A stretch of DNA of 64,000 nt from Bacillus sp. Marseille-Q1617 (GCF_903645295.1 NZ_CAHJXM010000003.1:124001-188000); one strand, 5' to 3'; numbered from the stretch's first letter, positions 27,906-38,189 are shown. Translations and numbers: made by a program. Notes: generated by a model from the sequence alone, not told the origin.

Positions 27906-30098
27906 ATGTCCAAAGATCAAGTACTAACCCCTGAACAGGTTATCGATAGAACAAAAGAATATTTGAATGATGAGCACGTGCAAATGGTACAGAAAGCCTA
28001 TGATTTTGCCAAGGAAGCTCATAAGGAACAATACCGAAAATCCGGTGAACCTTATATCATCCACCCGATTCAAGTTGCCGGAATCCTGGCAGATCTGGAA
28101 ATGGATCCGTCAACTGTCGCTGCCGGGTTTCTTCATGATGTAGTGGAGGATACCGATATCTCACTGTCCGAGATTGAAACGGCCTTTAACGCAGAAGTGG
28201 CCATGCTCGTGGATGGGGTTACAAAGCTTGGTAAGATCAAATATAAATCCCAGGAAGAACAGCAAGCTGAAAATCACCGGAAAATGTTTGTTGCGATGGC
28301 CCAGGATATCAGGGTCATCCTGATCAAGCTTGCCGACCGTCTGCATAATATGAGGACACTGAAGCATCTGCCTCAGGAAAAACAAAGAAGGATTGCGAAT
28401 GAGACGCTGGAAATCTTCGCTCCCCTTGCCCACCGGCTGGGGATCTCTAAAATCAAATGGGAGCTCGAAGATACTTCCCTGAGGTATTTGAATCCTCAGC
28501 AATATTACCGGATCGTCAACCTAATGAAGAAAAAGCGTGCAGAACGTGAAGAGTATCTGGATGATGTAGTGAATGAAGTGAAGGACCGCCTTGGTGATGT
28601 ACAAATCGAAGCGGAGATTTCAGGACGCCCGAAACATATTTACAGCATCTACCGCAAGATGGCTCTTCAAAATAAGCAGTTCAATGAAATTTATGACCTT
28701 CTGGCCGTCAGGATCGTTGTGGACAGCATCAAAGATTGTTACGCGGTGCTGGGAATCATCCATACTTGCTGGAAACCAATGCCTGGCAGATTCAAGGATT
28801 ATATCGCCATGCCTAAACCGAATATGTATCAATCTCTTCACACAACCGTCATCGGACCCAAAGGAGATCCTCTCGAAGTTCAGATCAGGACGCTTGAGAT
28901 GCATGAAATCGCTGAGTACGGGGTAGCAGCCCATTGGGCTTATAAAGAAGGTAAAGACATCGATGATAAAGTTTCATTTGAAAAGAAACTTTCATGGTTC
29001 AGGGAAATCCTTGAGTTCCAGAATGAATCGGCCAATGCTGAGGAATTCATGGAATCTCTTAAAATCGACCTTTTTTCAGATATGGTGTTTGTGTTTACGC
29101 CAAAAGGGGATGTTCTCGAGTTACCGTCCGGCTCCGTTCCGATCGACTTTTCCTACCGCATCCACTCTGAAATCGGAAATAAGACGATCGGTGCCAAGGT
29201 GAACGGAAAAATGGTGACGCTGGATTATAAATTAAAGACGGGTGACATCATCGAAATCCTTACGTCAAAACATTCGTATGGACCGAGTCAAGATTGGTTG
29301 AAGCTTGCCCAGACTTCCCAGGCCAAGAATAAAATAAAGCAATTCTTCAAAAAGCAGAGAAGAGAAGAGAACATTGAAAAGGGCCGCGATCTGGTTGAAA
29401 AGGAAATTAAAAATCAGGACTTTGATTTAAAAGAGATCCTGACTGCAGAAAACATCCAGCGTGTCTCTGAGAAGTTCAATTTTTCTAATGAAGAAGATAT
29501 GTATGCCGCTGTCGGCTACAATGGGATCACGGCTGCCCAAATTGCCAACCGCCTGACAGAGAAAGACCGTAAGAAACGTGAACAGGAAGATAAGCTCGAA
29601 GAAACAATGAAGGAACTGAACGCCGCTCAGCCTACTAAGAAGAAGAAGGATGCCGGGGTACAAGTGAAGGGGATCGACAACCTGCTGATCAGGTTATCTC
29701 GATGCTGCAGTCCCGTACCCGGGGATGAAATTGTCGGTTTTATTACAAAAGGCCGCGGAGTTTCTGTACACCGGGCAGATTGTACGAATGTCCAGACGGA
29801 AGAAGTGGGACAGCGCCTGATTCCGGTTTCCTGGGAAGGGGACGGACAGGATCGGAAGGAATATAACGTTGATATTGAAATATCAGGCTATGACCGCAGA
29901 GGTCTCTTAAATGAAGTGCTGCAAGTAGTAAATGAAACGAAGACAAATATTACTGCTGTCAGCGGTAAGTCAGATCGGAATAAAATGGCAACCATCAATA
30001 TGTCTATTTCGATACAGAATATCTCGCACCTACACAGGGTTGTCGAGAGAATCAAACAAATTTCTGATGTATATGCTGTTCGCAGAATTATGAACTAG
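27906..30098 (+). CDS. relA: Bifunctional (p)ppGpp synthetase/hydrolase Rel (RelA)
   Basis: A 730-residue long RSH protein. The N-terminal HD hydrolase domain has an intact FLHDVVEDT motif (His77-Asp78), so hydrolase activity should be retained. The synthetase domain (about 230-350) includes [11 protein letters not shown] and [18 protein letters not shown] (about 390-450: [18 protein letters not shown]), a zinc-finger/helical region with [15 protein letters not shown] and a C-terminal ACT domain (about 655-730) follow. It is the ribosome-linked alarmone enzyme of the stringent response. ATG at 27906 follows AAGGTGATT. dtd starts 14 bp downstream. Confidence 0.97.
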   Translation: MSKDQVLTPEQVIDRTKEYLNDEHVQMVQKAYDFAKEAHKEQYRKSGEPYIIHPIQVAGILADLEMDPSTVAAGFLHDVVEDTDISLSEIETAFNAEVAMLVDGVTKLGKIKYKSQEEQQAENHRKMFVAMAQDIRVILIKLADRLHNMRTLKHLPQEKQRRIANETLEIFAPLAHRLGISKIKWELEDTSLRYLNPQQYYRIVNLMKKKRAEREEYLDDVVNEVKDRLGDVQIEAEISGRPKHIYSIYRKMALQNKQFNEIYDLLAVRIVVDSIKDCYAVLGIIHTCWKPMPGRFKDYIAMPKPNMYQSLHTTVIGPKGDPLEVQIRTLEMHEIAEYGVAAHWAYKEGKDIDDKVSFEKKLSWFREILEFQNESANAEEFMESLKIDLFSDMVFVFTPKGDVLELPSGSVPIDFSYRIHSEIGNKTIGAKVNGKMVTLDYKLKTGDIIEILTSKHSYGPSQDWLKLAQTSQAKNKIKQFFKKQRREENIEKGRDLVEKEIKNQDFDLKEILTAENIQRVSEKFNFSNEEDMYAAVGYNGITAAQIANRLTEKDRKKREQEDKLEETMKELNAAQPTKKKKDAGVQVKGIDNLLIRLSRCCSPVPGDEIVGFITKGRGVSVHRADCTNVQTEEVGQRLIPVSWEGDGQDRKEYNVDIEISGYDRRGLLNEVLQVVNETKTNITAVSGKSDRNKMATINMSISIQNISHLHRVVERIKQISDVYAVRRIMN

Positions 30099-30112
30099 GG
30101 GAGGTTTCTTTC

Positions 30113-30553
30113 ATGAAAGTCGTCCTGCAGAGAAGTAAAGAAGCCTCTGTGACTGTCGGGGGAGAAGTGACCGGAAGGATTCAGTCAGGCTTTGTTCTGC
30201 TTGTGGGCATCACCCATGAAGATACAGAAGAAGACGCCCGCTATATAGCGGATAAAGTGGTGAATCTAAGAGTATTTGAGGATGAAGACGGAAAGATGAA
30301 TCACTCCCTGCTTGATGTAGAGGGTGACATTTTATCCATTTCTCAATTCACATTATATGGTGACTGCCGAAAAGGCAGAAGACCGAATTTCATGGAGGCA
30401 GCAAAACCCGATCATGCTCTCCCACTTTATGAACATTTCAATCGATTGTTGGAAGAAAAAGGTGTAAAGGTGCAAACAGGTGTGTTCGGTGAAATGATGG
30501 ATGTCAAATTAACAAACGACGGACCTGTCACACTGATCCTGGAAAGTAAATAA
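30113..30553 (+). CDS. dtd: D-aminoacyl-tRNA deacylase
   Basis: A 146-residue DTD protein with the catalytic [15 protein letters not shown] motif and the cross-subunit NDGPVT (Gly-Pro) motif near the C-terminus. It recycles tRNAs mischarged with D-amino acids. The start has GGGGAGG upstream. It is cotranscribed with relA, and a terminator shared with the convergent amidase gene follows. Confidence 0.97.
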   Translation: MKVVLQRSKEASVTVGGEVTGRIQSGFVLLVGITHEDTEEDARYIADKVVNLRVFEDEDGKMNHSLLDVEGDILSISQFTLYGDCRKGRRPNFMEAAKPDHALPLYEHFNRLLEEKGVKVQTGVFGEMMDVKLTNDGPVTLILESK

Positions 30554-30558
30554 CTAAT

Positions 30559-30591
30559 GAAAAAGCTGCTCCGTGTGGGGCAGCTTTTTCA
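30559..30591. terminator. Bidirectional terminator between dtd and the amidase gene
   Basis: AAAAAGCTGC-CC pairs with GG-GCAGCTTTTT around GTGT, with A/T tracts on both sides. Confidence 0.88.
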
Positions 30592-30617
30592 TTTATTGGT
30601 ATCGAGGCTCAGGACCT

Positions 30618-32402
30618 TCAATTAGAGAAATAGTCATTCAGCCCATGATAGATGGCTGTTGCAGCCAAATCTTGATAATAATGTGAAGTCATATTCGCTT
30701 CTTCGGCAGGATTGCTTAAAAATCCTAATTCGAGCAGGATGGCAGCCTGTTTATTTTCGCGGATGACATGATAATCGCCTAAACGGACACCGCGGTCTCT
30801 TGATGGCAGCCGGCTTGCAAGGCTCTCATGCACGTCGTAAGCCAGATCCTTTTGATAGCTTTTATTATAAAAAGTAGTATGCCCTGCGACACTTGTGTCA
30901 TAGATGCTGTCGAAGTGGATGGAGATAAACGCATCCGAATCATAATAATGTGACAGTGATACACGCGACGGAAGTGACACATATTCATCGTTTTTCCTTG
31001 TGAGGACGACTTCCGCACCCGCGCTTCTGAGCTTATCGGCAAGCAGTTGTCCCGTTTTCATTGTAATCAGCTTTTCAAGCGTCCCCCGTGTACCGATCGT
31101 ACCGCTGTCACGGCCTCCATGTCCGGGGTCGATGATGATGACTTTGTCATTTATCCCTCCGCTTGTGTTTCTGGAAGGGGAGCTCTCAGAGCCATTGCCC
31201 GTTCTTATGGATACGATCCATCCAGCCACATAAGCGGTCGTTCCATCTTCCATTTTGATTTCATACCAGTCCCCTGTTTTGTCTGTGACAGGAAAGGTTT
31301 CTCCGCTGTTCGCCCGCTTGACGACTCCAGACTGAACATCGGCACTTCTTCTGATATTTGTCCCATTATGGAGTATGGTCACTTTTTCACCTGCAGACTG
31401 TGAGGCGGAGCTCGATTTTTTCTGTTCTTCAGCAACGGTTTTTTGAACGAACCAACCGGCAATCCAACCAGATTTACCGCTGGAAAGTTTGATTTGAACC
31501 CAATTATTCCGGTCATTCAATATAGGGTATTTCTCCCCTTTATTCACTTTGCCGATGATGCTGCCGTTTAAAGAAGCCTCACTTCTTACATTTAACGAAT
31601 TCACAGTTATCATTCCTGTAAACTCTGAAGAAGAGGAAGGTGCTGCTGCTGGAGTGCTGGATATTTCAACGTAGTTATCAGATATCCAGCCTTTCGCATT
31701 TCCAAATTGAATTTCGTACCATCCGGAGACACTGCCCGTGATCGATATGGTGTTGCCTCTGTGGACTGCCCCCGCAATGGGGCTCTGAAGTGATGGTGAT
31801 TTTCTGACGTTTAATGTGCCCGCAGTAATCACTCCCTGCTTCGCTTCCTGTTTTTTTGGGGAAGAAGCAGATGAACTTGATTGGCCGTTCAGATCCACGT
31901 AATCATTATGGACCCATCCGTCTGCATTCCCGGATTTTACGGAAAGCCAGTTTCCTCTGGATTCGGAAATTGTGACCTTGTCCCCTTTGTTCAGTACTGT
32001 GACGACTGCCTCGGAGGTGCTCGGACCTTTTCTTAACCGCAGACCATTGGTACTTACGGTTCCATGCTCACCCGATTCATTTACAACGCCATTCGATACA
32101 CGGGTGACGAGCCAATCCGCCACCCAGCCCTCTCCATCTTCTGTAGAAATCTTGTACCAGTCCCGCTTCGTTTCAACAATATTGAACGTTTGATTTCTAT
32201 GTACTTGTGTCAGGACTGGATAACTAAGGCCAGGACCGGTACGGACATTCAGCGTTGCCGTACTAATGGACACTTTTCCTTCCTCGGCATGAACGTAGGA
32301 ATCAGTCAACGGTTGAAAAGGGAAAATCAATAATAATGCCAGGATGACTGCTGTTATTCTTTTAATTGCCTTCACCACCTTCTGTTGATTTTTCTTACTC
32401 AT
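30618..32402 (-). CDS. Secreted N-acetylmuramoyl-L-alanine amidase with five SH3b repeats (YrvJ-like)
   Basis: A 594-residue secreted enzyme. It has a basic N-terminus and hydrophobic signal (AVILALLLIFPFQP), with likely cleavage near VHAEE (residue 40). Five bacterial SH3 repeats follow (about 44-105, 112-170, 190-247, 260-320, 340-400; each has an LNVR/LRLR-type strand and a GW(V/I) end). An Amidase_3 domain (about 420-594) carries zinc-site motifs DPGHGGRDSGT, a later SIHFDS and the catalytic-glutamate region LLELGFLSNP. It should cleave the amide between MurNAc and the stem peptide. No strong ribosome site precedes the ATG. B. subtilis YrvJ occupies the same place. Confidence 0.92.
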   Translation of the reverse strand: MSKKNQQKVVKAIKRITAVILALLLIFPFQPLTDSYVHAEEGKVSISTATLNVRTGPGLSYPVLTQVHRNQTFNIVETKRDWYKISTEDGEGWVADWLVTRVSNGVVNESGEHGTVSTNGLRLRKGPSTSEAVVTVLNKGDKVTISESRGNWLSVKSGNADGWVHNDYVDLNGQSSSSASSPKKQEAKQGVITAGTLNVRKSPSLQSPIAGAVHRGNTISITGSVSGWYEIQFGNAKGWISDNYVEISSTPAAAPSSSSEFTGMITVNSLNVRSEASLNGSIIGKVNKGEKYPILNDRNNWVQIKLSSGKSGWIAGWFVQKTVAEEQKKSSSASQSAGEKVTILHNGTNIRRSADVQSGVVKRANSGETFPVTDKTGDWYEIKMEDGTTAYVAGWIVSIRTGNGSESSPSRNTSGGINDKVIIIDPGHGGRDSGTIGTRGTLEKLITMKTGQLLADKLRSAGAEVVLTRKNDEYVSLPSRVSLSHYYDSDAFISIHFDSIYDTSVAGHTTFYNKSYQKDLAYDVHESLASRLPSRDRGVRLGDYHVIRENKQAAILLELGFLSNPAEEANMTSHYYQDLAATAIYHGLNDYFSN

Positions 32403-32556
32403 TTATTATCGGAGATTTTTCTGCAACTTTTATTTCATCCGATGAAAATCCCCATTACCGTTAAATACGATAAAAAAATTAAAATTCCTCCATGACGAAA
32501 GAAATTTGGGTATTTGGAAATGATAGTAGATATGAATGGTTGAAAGGATGGTCTGC

Positions 32557-32733
32557 ATGAGGTCCAGTGATAAAAACTTTATGAGTGCCAATGGAGAAAA
32601 TCAGTTGTTCGGGGTGAATTTTCATCATTTTGTAGAGCGGGAGAAAGATGCGATGAACGTGGAGCTCGCTTCTGAATTCGGTCTTTCCTTAAGGGAAGTC
32701 AAGTTATTGAAAAAGAAATTGGAAAGATCCTGA
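32557..32733 (+). CDS. Small protein upstream of hisS, possible helix-turn-helix
   Basis: A 58-residue protein ending LASEFGLSLREVKLLKKKLERS, which resembles a short helix-turn-helix. AAAGGATGG lies about 8 bp before ATG 32557; earlier in-frame ATGs at 32536 and 32548 are less well placed. A small gene (yrzK) lies at this place in B. subtilis, as I recall, so it may be its counterpart. Function is unknown; coding use looks genuine but the gene is short. Confidence 0.6.
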   Translation: MRSSDKNFMSANGENQLFGVNFHHFVEREKDAMNVELASEFGLSLREVKLLKKKLERS

Positions 32734-32754
32734 GAGAATTTTCATTCAGACTCT

Positions 32755-32783
32755 TGACATGAACTTGTGCCATACGTATCATT
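32755..32783 (+). promoter_or_regulatory. Sigma-A promoter of the hisS T-box operon
   Basis: Consensus TTGACA (32755-32760) and TATCAT (32778-32783) with a 17-bp spacer, directly upstream of the T-box leader. Confidence 0.75.
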
Positions 32784-32814
32784 ATAGAAATAAAATAACA
32801 TTTTATAAAACCGA

Positions 32815-33069
32815 TGATCGAGAACAGTAACTAAGCAAACACTTGGATAAGAGAGGAAATGCCGCGGCTGAAAGCATTCTGCAAAGTGCCTTAGTGAATG
32901 AACACTCGGGAAGGTTTCGCTCTGAACGGATACTAGTAGGAGATGAACGTACCAGGCGTTAACTGGCTTAAGTGGAGGTCTTTATGGGACCTCAATTAGG
33001 GTGGCACCACGGGAATAACAGCTCTCGTCCCTTGTTATTTATGACAAGGGATCGAGGGCTTTTTTTATT
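32815..33069 (+). promoter_or_regulatory. T-box riboswitch leader of hisS-aspS (histidine specifier)
   Basis: The leader has the Stem I AGTA/GAGAGG elements (32827 onward), the conserved T-box AGGGTGGCACCACGGG (32998-33013) and a terminator (33021-33069: CTCTCGTCCCTTG paired with CAAGGGATCGAGGG, then T7). In the predicted specifier loop GAACACTC, the codon CAC (32903-32905) specifies histidine. Uncharged tRNA-His would favour the antiterminator. One leader appears to govern both synthetase genes. Confidence 0.93.
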
Positions 33070-33107
33070 TACATAAAAAGTTAGTTTCATTGAAGGAGGA
33101 ATTCAAC

Positions 33108-34379
33108 TTGTCCATTCAAATACCAAGAGGCACACAGGATATTCTGCCTGGAGATGTGGAAAAGTGGCAGTACGTAGAGGAAGTGGCGAAAAATCTATGT
33201 CATGCCTATCAATATAAAGAAATTCGCACACCCATTTTCGAATCAAGTGAACTATTTACAAGAGGCGTCGGGGATACGACGGACATTGTTCAAAAAGAAA
33301 TGTATATGTTCGAAGACAGGGGGGGAAGAAGTCTTGCACTTCGCCCTGAAGGAACGGCATCTGTCGTAAGATCCTTTGTCGGTAATAAGATGTTCGGGAA
33401 TCCGAGCCAGCCCGTGAAGCTATATTATTCAGGGCCGATGTTCCGATACGAACGACCTCAGGCTGGACGCTACCGGCAGTTCGTTCAGTTCGGCGTCGAG
33501 GCTCTTGGGAGCGAGGATCCGGCAATCGATGCGGAAGTGCTCTCCCTGGCAATGAGCATATACAAAGAACTAGGGTTGAAACAGTTAAAGCTGGTCATCA
33601 ACAGCCTCGGTGATTCAGGAAGCCGAAATGCTCACCGAGAGGCCCTTATCAATCACTTCAAACCAAGAATCGATGAATTCTGCGGAGACTGCCAGAACAG
33701 ACTTGAGAAAAACCCATTGCGGATATTGGATTGCAAAAAAGACCGTGATCACGAATTGATGGCGACAGCCCCGTCAATCCTTGAATATTTAAATGAGGAA
33801 TCGAAAGAGTACTTTGAGAAAGTTCAGCGCTATCTGAAAGACATGGATGTAGAGTTCGAAGTGGATCCGACACTTGTACGGGGACTGGATTATTATAATC
33901 ACACGGCATTTGAAATCATGAGTAATGCTGAAGGTTTCGGGGCAATCACGACGCTTTGCGGAGGCGGGCGGTATAACGGACTTGTACAGGAGATAGGCGG
34001 ACCTGAAACACCTGGGATCGGCTTTGCATTCAGTATTGAAAGACTATTGTCGGCTTTGGATGCTGAAGGTGTGGAACTGCCAATTGACGAAGGAATCGAT
34101 CTCTTTATCGTGTCCCTTGGTGATGAGGCAAAAGACTATGCAGTGAAGCTGCTTCACACTGTAAGAAGAGAAGGTATTTCTTCAGAGAAGGACTATCTTG
34201 ACCGCAAGCTGAAAGCCCAGTTTAAAGCAGCAGACCGGCATCAGGCCAAATATGTCGCAGTCATCGGTGACGATGAGCTGAAAGAAAACAAGATTAATTT
34301 AAAAGATATGGCGACTGGAGAACAAGAAGAAGTCAGCCTTGACCAGTTTGTCGATACGATAAAAGAAAAATTATCCTAA
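33108..34379 (+). CDS. hisS: Histidyl-tRNA synthetase
   Basis: A 423-residue class II synthetase. The N-terminus [15 protein letters not shown], motif 2 ([19 protein letters not shown]), the histidine A motif ([12 protein letters not shown]), GGGRYNGL and a C-terminal anticodon domain are all present. TTG at 33108 with AAGGAGGA 7 bp upstream is preferred over an in-frame TTG at 33090, which lies before that site. It is followed by aspS after 39 bp without a terminator. Confidence 0.97.
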   Translation: MSIQIPRGTQDILPGDVEKWQYVEEVAKNLCHAYQYKEIRTPIFESSELFTRGVGDTTDIVQKEMYMFEDRGGRSLALRPEGTASVVRSFVGNKMFGNPSQPVKLYYSGPMFRYERPQAGRYRQFVQFGVEALGSEDPAIDAEVLSLAMSIYKELGLKQLKLVINSLGDSGSRNAHREALINHFKPRIDEFCGDCQNRLEKNPLRILDCKKDRDHELMATAPSILEYLNEESKEYFEKVQRYLKDMDVEFEVDPTLVRGLDYYNHTAFEIMSNAEGFGAITTLCGGGRYNGLVQEIGGPETPGIGFAFSIERLLSALDAEGVELPIDEGIDLFIVSLGDEAKDYAVKLLHTVRREGISSEKDYLDRKLKAQFKAADRHQAKYVAVIGDDELKENKINLKDMATGEQEEVSLDQFVDTIKEKLS

Positions 34380-34418
34380 TAGAAAAGGATGAAGGAATTC
34401 ATCAAGGAGGAGAACAAG

Positions 34419-36191
34419 ATGACAAAAAGAACAGCTTACTGCGGTGAAATAACGGAATCGTTCATCGGTGAAAAAGTGACCATCAAAGGGTGGGTCCAAA
34501 AGAGAAGAGACCTGGGCGGATTGATTTTCATCGACCTTAGGGACAGAGAAGGAATCGTACAGGCTGTATTCAATCCGGATCTATCTGAAGAGGCGCTTGC
34601 TCTTGCAGAAAAAATCCGTAATGAATATGTTTTGAGCATATCCGGTACGGTAGTGGAAAGAGCAGAGGGTACAGTCAACCCTAATCTGAAGACCGGTAAA
34701 GTCGAAATTCAGGTTGATAAGGTAGAAATCATCAATGAAGCGAAAACACCTCCATTCATGATCGATGACCAAATGGAAGTGTCGGAAGATGTCCGTTTGA
34801 AATACCGCTATATCGATCTTCGACGCTCTGCTATGGCCGACACCCTTAAGATGCGTCACAATGTCACGACATCTTTCCGTACATTTTTAAACGATAACGG
34901 CTTCTTGGATATCGAAACACCTATTCTGACAAAAAGCACTCCAGAAGGGGCTCGTGATTATTTAGTGCCAAGCCGGGTACATCCAGGAGAATTCTATGCA
35001 CTCCCTCAGTCTCCGCAGATCTTCAAACAATTACTGATGGTATCCGGGTTTGACCGGTATTATCAAATTGTTCGCTGTTTCCGTGATGAGGACCTTCGGG
35101 CAGACCGCCAGCCGGAATTCACTCAGATCGATATGGAAATGAGTTTCATGGAGCTGGATGAAATCTTGGCCCTGGTCGAAGATATGATGAAAAAGCTTAT
35201 GAACGACGCAAAAGGTGTAAACATTGAAACACCATTTCCGCGTATGACATATGATGATGCGATGAGCCGTTATGGTTCGGATAAGCCTGATACCAGATTC
35301 GCAATGGAACTTATCGATGTGTCGGAAATCGTGAAGGATTCCGGATTCAAAGTCTTCTCCGGTGCCGTCGGATCCGGCGGTCAGGTAAAGCTGATTAACG
35401 TCAAGGGTGCTGCATCTCAGTATTCACGTAAAGACATAGATGCATTGACTGAATTCGTTTCCCGATATGGTGCGAAAGGACTTGCGTGGCTCAAAGTCGA
35501 AGATGAAGGCTTGAAAGGCCCGATTTCCAAATTTGTGAGTGGAGAAGATGCGACTCAAATTTCTGCTGCGGCTGAGGCTGAAACAGGAGACCTGCTTCTA
35601 TTCGTAGCTGATAAAAAATCAGTCGTTGCTGATGCATTGGGTGCGTTGCGTTTGAAATTAGGAAAAGAGCTTAAACTGATTGATGAGAGTAAGTTCAATT
35701 TCCTATGGGTGACGGATTGGCCGCTTCTTGAGTTCGATGAAGAAGAAAACCGTTATTACGCAGCACACCATCCGTTCACAATGCCGGTCCGTGAAGATCT
35801 CGAAAAATTTGATTCCAACCCTGCAGAGGTCCGTGCTGAAGCATATGATCTTGTTCTGAATGGATACGAACTTGGCGGGGGATCGCTTCGTATATATGAA
35901 CGCGACATTCAAGAAAAAATGTTCAAGGTTCTCGGATTCTCCAAAGAAGAAGCAGAGGCGCAATTCGGCTTCTTATTGGAAGCATTTGAATATGGCACGC
36001 CTCCTCACGGCGGGATCGCACTAGGTTTAGACCGTCTTGTTATGCTTCTTGCAGGACGTACAAATTTACGCGATACAATCGCCTTCCCTAAAACAGCAAG
36101 TGCAAGCTGCTTGTTGACGGAAGCACCAGGCGGAGTCAGTGAAGCTCAATTAAAGGAATTGTCTTTATCGCTTGACGTTGAGAATGAGTAA
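34419..36191 (+). CDS. aspS: Aspartyl-tRNA synthetase
   Basis: A 590-residue bacterial-type AspRS with an N-terminal OB anticodon domain ([19 protein letters not shown]). The catalytic core has [16 protein letters not shown], motif 2 ([18 protein letters not shown]) and motif 3 ([15 protein letters not shown]), and a GAD insertion domain is present (about 290-420). ATG at 34419 follows AAGGAGGAG. As the second gene of the T-box operon it depends on the histidine-type leader unless it has a hidden promoter. Whether this enzyme also charges tRNA-Asn depends on other genes outside the window. Confidence 0.97.
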   Translation: MTKRTAYCGEITESFIGEKVTIKGWVQKRRDLGGLIFIDLRDREGIVQAVFNPDLSEEALALAEKIRNEYVLSISGTVVERAEGTVNPNLKTGKVEIQVDKVEIINEAKTPPFMIDDQMEVSEDVRLKYRYIDLRRSAMADTLKMRHNVTTSFRTFLNDNGFLDIETPILTKSTPEGARDYLVPSRVHPGEFYALPQSPQIFKQLLMVSGFDRYYQIVRCFRDEDLRADRQPEFTQIDMEMSFMELDEILALVEDMMKKLMNDAKGVNIETPFPRMTYDDAMSRYGSDKPDTRFAMELIDVSEIVKDSGFKVFSGAVGSGGQVKLINVKGAASQYSRKDIDALTEFVSRYGAKGLAWLKVEDEGLKGPISKFVSGEDATQISAAAEAETGDLLLFVADKKSVVADALGALRLKLGKELKLIDESKFNFLWVTDWPLLEFDEEENRYYAAHHPFTMPVREDLEKFDSNPAEVRAEAYDLVLNGYELGGGSLRIYERDIQEKMFKVLGFSKEEAEAQFGFLLEAFEYGTPPHGGIALGLDRLVMLLAGRTNLRDTIAFPKTASASCLLTEAPGGVSEAQLKELSLSLDVENE

Positions 36192-36211
36192 AAATTCCTA
36201 AGGGTAGTTCA

Positions 36212-36240
36212 TTGAAAATTCAAAAATCTTATGGTATGAT
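36212..36240 (+). promoter_or_regulatory. Sigma-A promoter of 6S RNA
   Basis: TTGAAA (36212-36217) and TATGAT (36235-36240) with 17 bp between them. The predicted RNA start is about 36247. Confidence 0.8.
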
Positions 36241-36246
36241 TTAAAC

Positions 36247-36446
36247 AATCACAAACGAGTCCTGATGTGTACGACGTTAACCCTGATAGTTTTGACCGAA
36301 CACTTAAAACTTTGGGAGCTTGTCGTTTCTGTTACGCGTTCATGCCTCAGCGAGGACTAACAACTAGCAGAGCAAAGCACCCACCTGCCGAGAGCGGGTT
36401 CAAAACGAAGGAATCGCAGCGACGGCACGATTGGGACTTGTTTACT
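36247..36446 (+). ncRNA. ssrS: 6S RNA (SsrS/BsrA type)
   Basis: The region has 6S-1-like blocks: GTCCTGATGTGT at the 5' end, TTTGACCGAACAC, ACTTTGGGAGCTTGTCG, GCGTTCATGCCT and CACCTGCCGAGAGCGGGTTC. The ends pair (AAACgAGTCC with GGGACTTGTTT) into the closing stem. 6S RNA mimics an open promoter and binds sigma-A RNA polymerase. In B. subtilis bsrA lies between aspS and yrvM (tcdA), exactly the order here. Ends are approximate. Confidence 0.93.
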
Positions 36447-36474
36447 TCTATTTAAATAATCATATTTGAATAAA

Positions 36475-36501
36475 AACCAGGCGGGCTGCCTGGTTTTTTT
36501 A
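36475..36501 (+). terminator. Intrinsic terminator downstream of 6S RNA
   Basis: CCAGGC / GCCTGG around GGGCT-type loop, then TTTTTTT. It lies about 30 bp past the mature-like 3' end. Confidence 0.85.
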
Positions 36502-36591
36502 TGTGTTAAATTGAAAAAATATTGAGTGTTATGAAGTACAGTAAAGATAGTTGAAGTAAAATAGAAGTGTATTGTTCATATTAAGCTGACT

Positions 36592-36829
36592 CCAGCGGTT
36601 GATTGGAGTGCAAGACGAAGACTCCTATCAGAAAAGCGGAAGGGCTTTGCTCAGAGACGTGTGGCATAAGACGAATCGGCCGTGAAGGCGTTCTTTGCCT
36701 TCTTGGTCGGGTTGGCTTATGACATGTGTCTCTAAGCCCTGCAGCTGGACAGTTAATCCCACGGGAATCTGTCTGGAGGCTCACGGGCTACCCGCGGAAA
36801 GCGAAGTCTTGCACGGAAATCAATAGCGG
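36592..36829 (+). repeat. Dispersed inverted-repeat element, copy D (full inner module)
   Basis: The outer arms CCAGCGGTTGATTGGAGTG and GCACGGAAATCAATAGCGG are in the same orientation as in copies A-C. The 122-bp inner module (36630-36751) runs from AGAAAAGCGGAAGGGC to GCAGCTGGACA and is the reverse complement of that in copy A. It lies between the 6S terminator and tcdA. Confidence 0.9.
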
Positions 36830-36936
36830 CAATAGAAAGCAAAGCTCAGAAAAGATTTCAAGTTGATTTTCCCCCTGCTATCCTTTATTCTAATTCAGTA
36901 TAAACCTAGTTGAATACTTATAATGGAGTTGATCGA

Positions 36937-37701
36937 ATGCTACACCAGTTTTCCAGAAATGAATTAGCAATCGGAAAGGAAGGACTCGATATTCTCAAGA
37001 ACAGCACCGTTGCCGTTCTGGGAATCGGCGGAGTGGGCTCTTTTGCAGCAGAAGCATTGGCACGTTCCGGTGTTGGCCGCCTCGTGCTGGTGGATAAAGA
37101 CGATGTGGATATCACGAATGTAAACCGCCAGATCCATGCACTCCTTTCCACTGTAGGAAAGCCTAAAGCCGATCTGATGCGCGACCGCATAAAAGATATT
37201 AACCCTGAATGTGAAGTCATCTCCCTGAAGATGTTCTATACAGAAGAAACATATGAAGAGTTTTTCAGTCACGGCTTGGACTTTGTGATTGATTCTTCCG
37301 ATACGATCGCATACAAAATCCATCTCATGAAAGAATGCCTGAAAAGGGATATACCTTTGATCTCAAGCATGGGTGCGGCAAATAAAACAGATCCGACCCG
37401 CTTCCAGATTGCCGATATCAGTAAAACGCACACGGACCCGATTGCGAAAGTCATCCGTACACGTTTGAAGAAAGAAGGAATCAAGAAAGGTGTTCCTGTC
37501 GTATTTTCGGATGAAAGTCCGATTGTCATCCGTGAAGATGTACGGAAGGAAGTCGGGAAAGACGATGCCAAGATCAGGAAGGCACAGATGCCGCCGTCTT
37601 CCAATGCCTTTGTTCCATCCGTGGCAGGATTGATCCAGGCAAGTTATGCAGTGAATCAGTTGTTGAAGGATATTGAAATTAAACGAGTGAAAGATAAATA
37701 A
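36937..37701 (+). CDS. tcdA: tRNA threonylcarbamoyladenosine dehydratase TcdA (YrvM)
   Basis: A 254-residue E1-like (ThiF/MoeB superfamily) enzyme with the nucleotide-binding LGIGGVGSFAAEAL motif, LVDKDDVDITNVNRQ and DSSDTIAYKI segments. It dehydrates t6A at position 37 of ANN-decoding tRNAs to the cyclic ct6A form, using ATP. ATG at 36937 with GGAG upstream matches homologues; an upstream in-frame ATG at 36910 is rejected. It is a single gene with a terminator. Confidence 0.93.
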   Translation: MLHQFSRNELAIGKEGLDILKNSTVAVLGIGGVGSFAAEALARSGVGRLVLVDKDDVDITNVNRQIHALLSTVGKPKADLMRDRIKDINPECEVISLKMFYTEETYEEFFSHGLDFVIDSSDTIAYKIHLMKECLKRDIPLISSMGAANKTDPTRFQIADISKTHTDPIAKVIRTRLKKEGIKKGVPVVFSDESPIVIREDVRKEVGKDDAKIRKAQMPPSSNAFVPSVAGLIQASYAVNQLLKDIEIKRVKDK

Positions 37702-37707
37702 GAGAAG

Positions 37708-37748
37708 AAAGGCCCGTTCTCGATCGAGAAGACGGGCCATTCTTTTTT
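37708..37748. terminator. Terminator shared by tcdA and the convergent RsfA-like gene
   Basis: GGCCCGT / ACGGGCC encloses an inner palindrome, TTCTCGATCGAGAA, and is followed by TTCTTTTTT. Confidence 0.85.
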
Positions 37749-37754
37749 AGAGTA

Positions 37755-38189
37755 TCAATGGATAATGGGTTTAGGGGAAGGCTCCCCGTACCGCTCTGCT
37801 TCTTTGAGGATCGAGAGCATCTGCTGCATCTTCTTCTGTTTTTTCAGGAGACTCTCATATCTGACCTTCAACTCTTTCTGAGCATGAAGGAGCTCCTTCT
37901 TTTCTTTCTGCAGCCTTTGATTTTCCCCGGCTAGGGAATCAGGATGCTGCATGTTTTTCAGGAAATGAATACAATCATGCAGAGTTAAGGGAGCACCGTC
38001 TGAGGACGGTGCTTTCTTTTTCCGGATGGCATAATAATGATGAGAACAAGTCGCCGTTGTACGGTTTATTTTCGCTGCTACTTCCTCAAATGCAGCTTTC
38101 TTTGAAAGTCCCTTTCCCGTAAAAGAATCTACTGTGTCAACCAACAGTTTTTCCTCGGGTTCTGTCCAGCCTTTCCTTGAAGATTTCAT
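37755..38189 (-). CDS. RsfA-like prespore transcription factor (Myb/SANT-type)
   Basis: A 144-residue protein with an N-terminal Myb/SANT-like domain (WTEPEEKLLVDTVDSF ... ATCSHHYYAIRKK, residues 8-58) and a C-terminal coiled coil (LAGENQRLQKEKKELLHAQ to KKQKKMQQML, about 85-130). RsfA-family proteins fine-tune the sigma-F/sigma-G forespore programme in B. subtilis. Its exact regulon cannot be inferred, and it may be an RsfA paralogue rather than RsfA itself. The start ATG has GGGAGGG upstream. Confidence 0.85.
   Translation of the reverse strand: MKSSRKGWTEPEEKLLVDTVDSFTGKGLSKKAAFEEVAAKINRTTATCSHHYYAIRKKKAPSSDGAPLTLHDCIHFLKNMQHPDSLAGENQRLQKEKKELLHAQKELKVRYESLLKKQKKMQQMLSILKEAERYGEPSPKPIIH

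Noticed and set aside
36267..36455. 62-codon frame within the 6S RNA locus
   Set aside because: It overlaps conserved 6S RNA blocks with a fitting promoter and terminator; there is no ribosome site.
18027..36829. Insertion sequence or transposon
   Set aside because: The repeat copies encode no transposase, and no obvious target-site duplications are visible. They are better called non-autonomous repeats.
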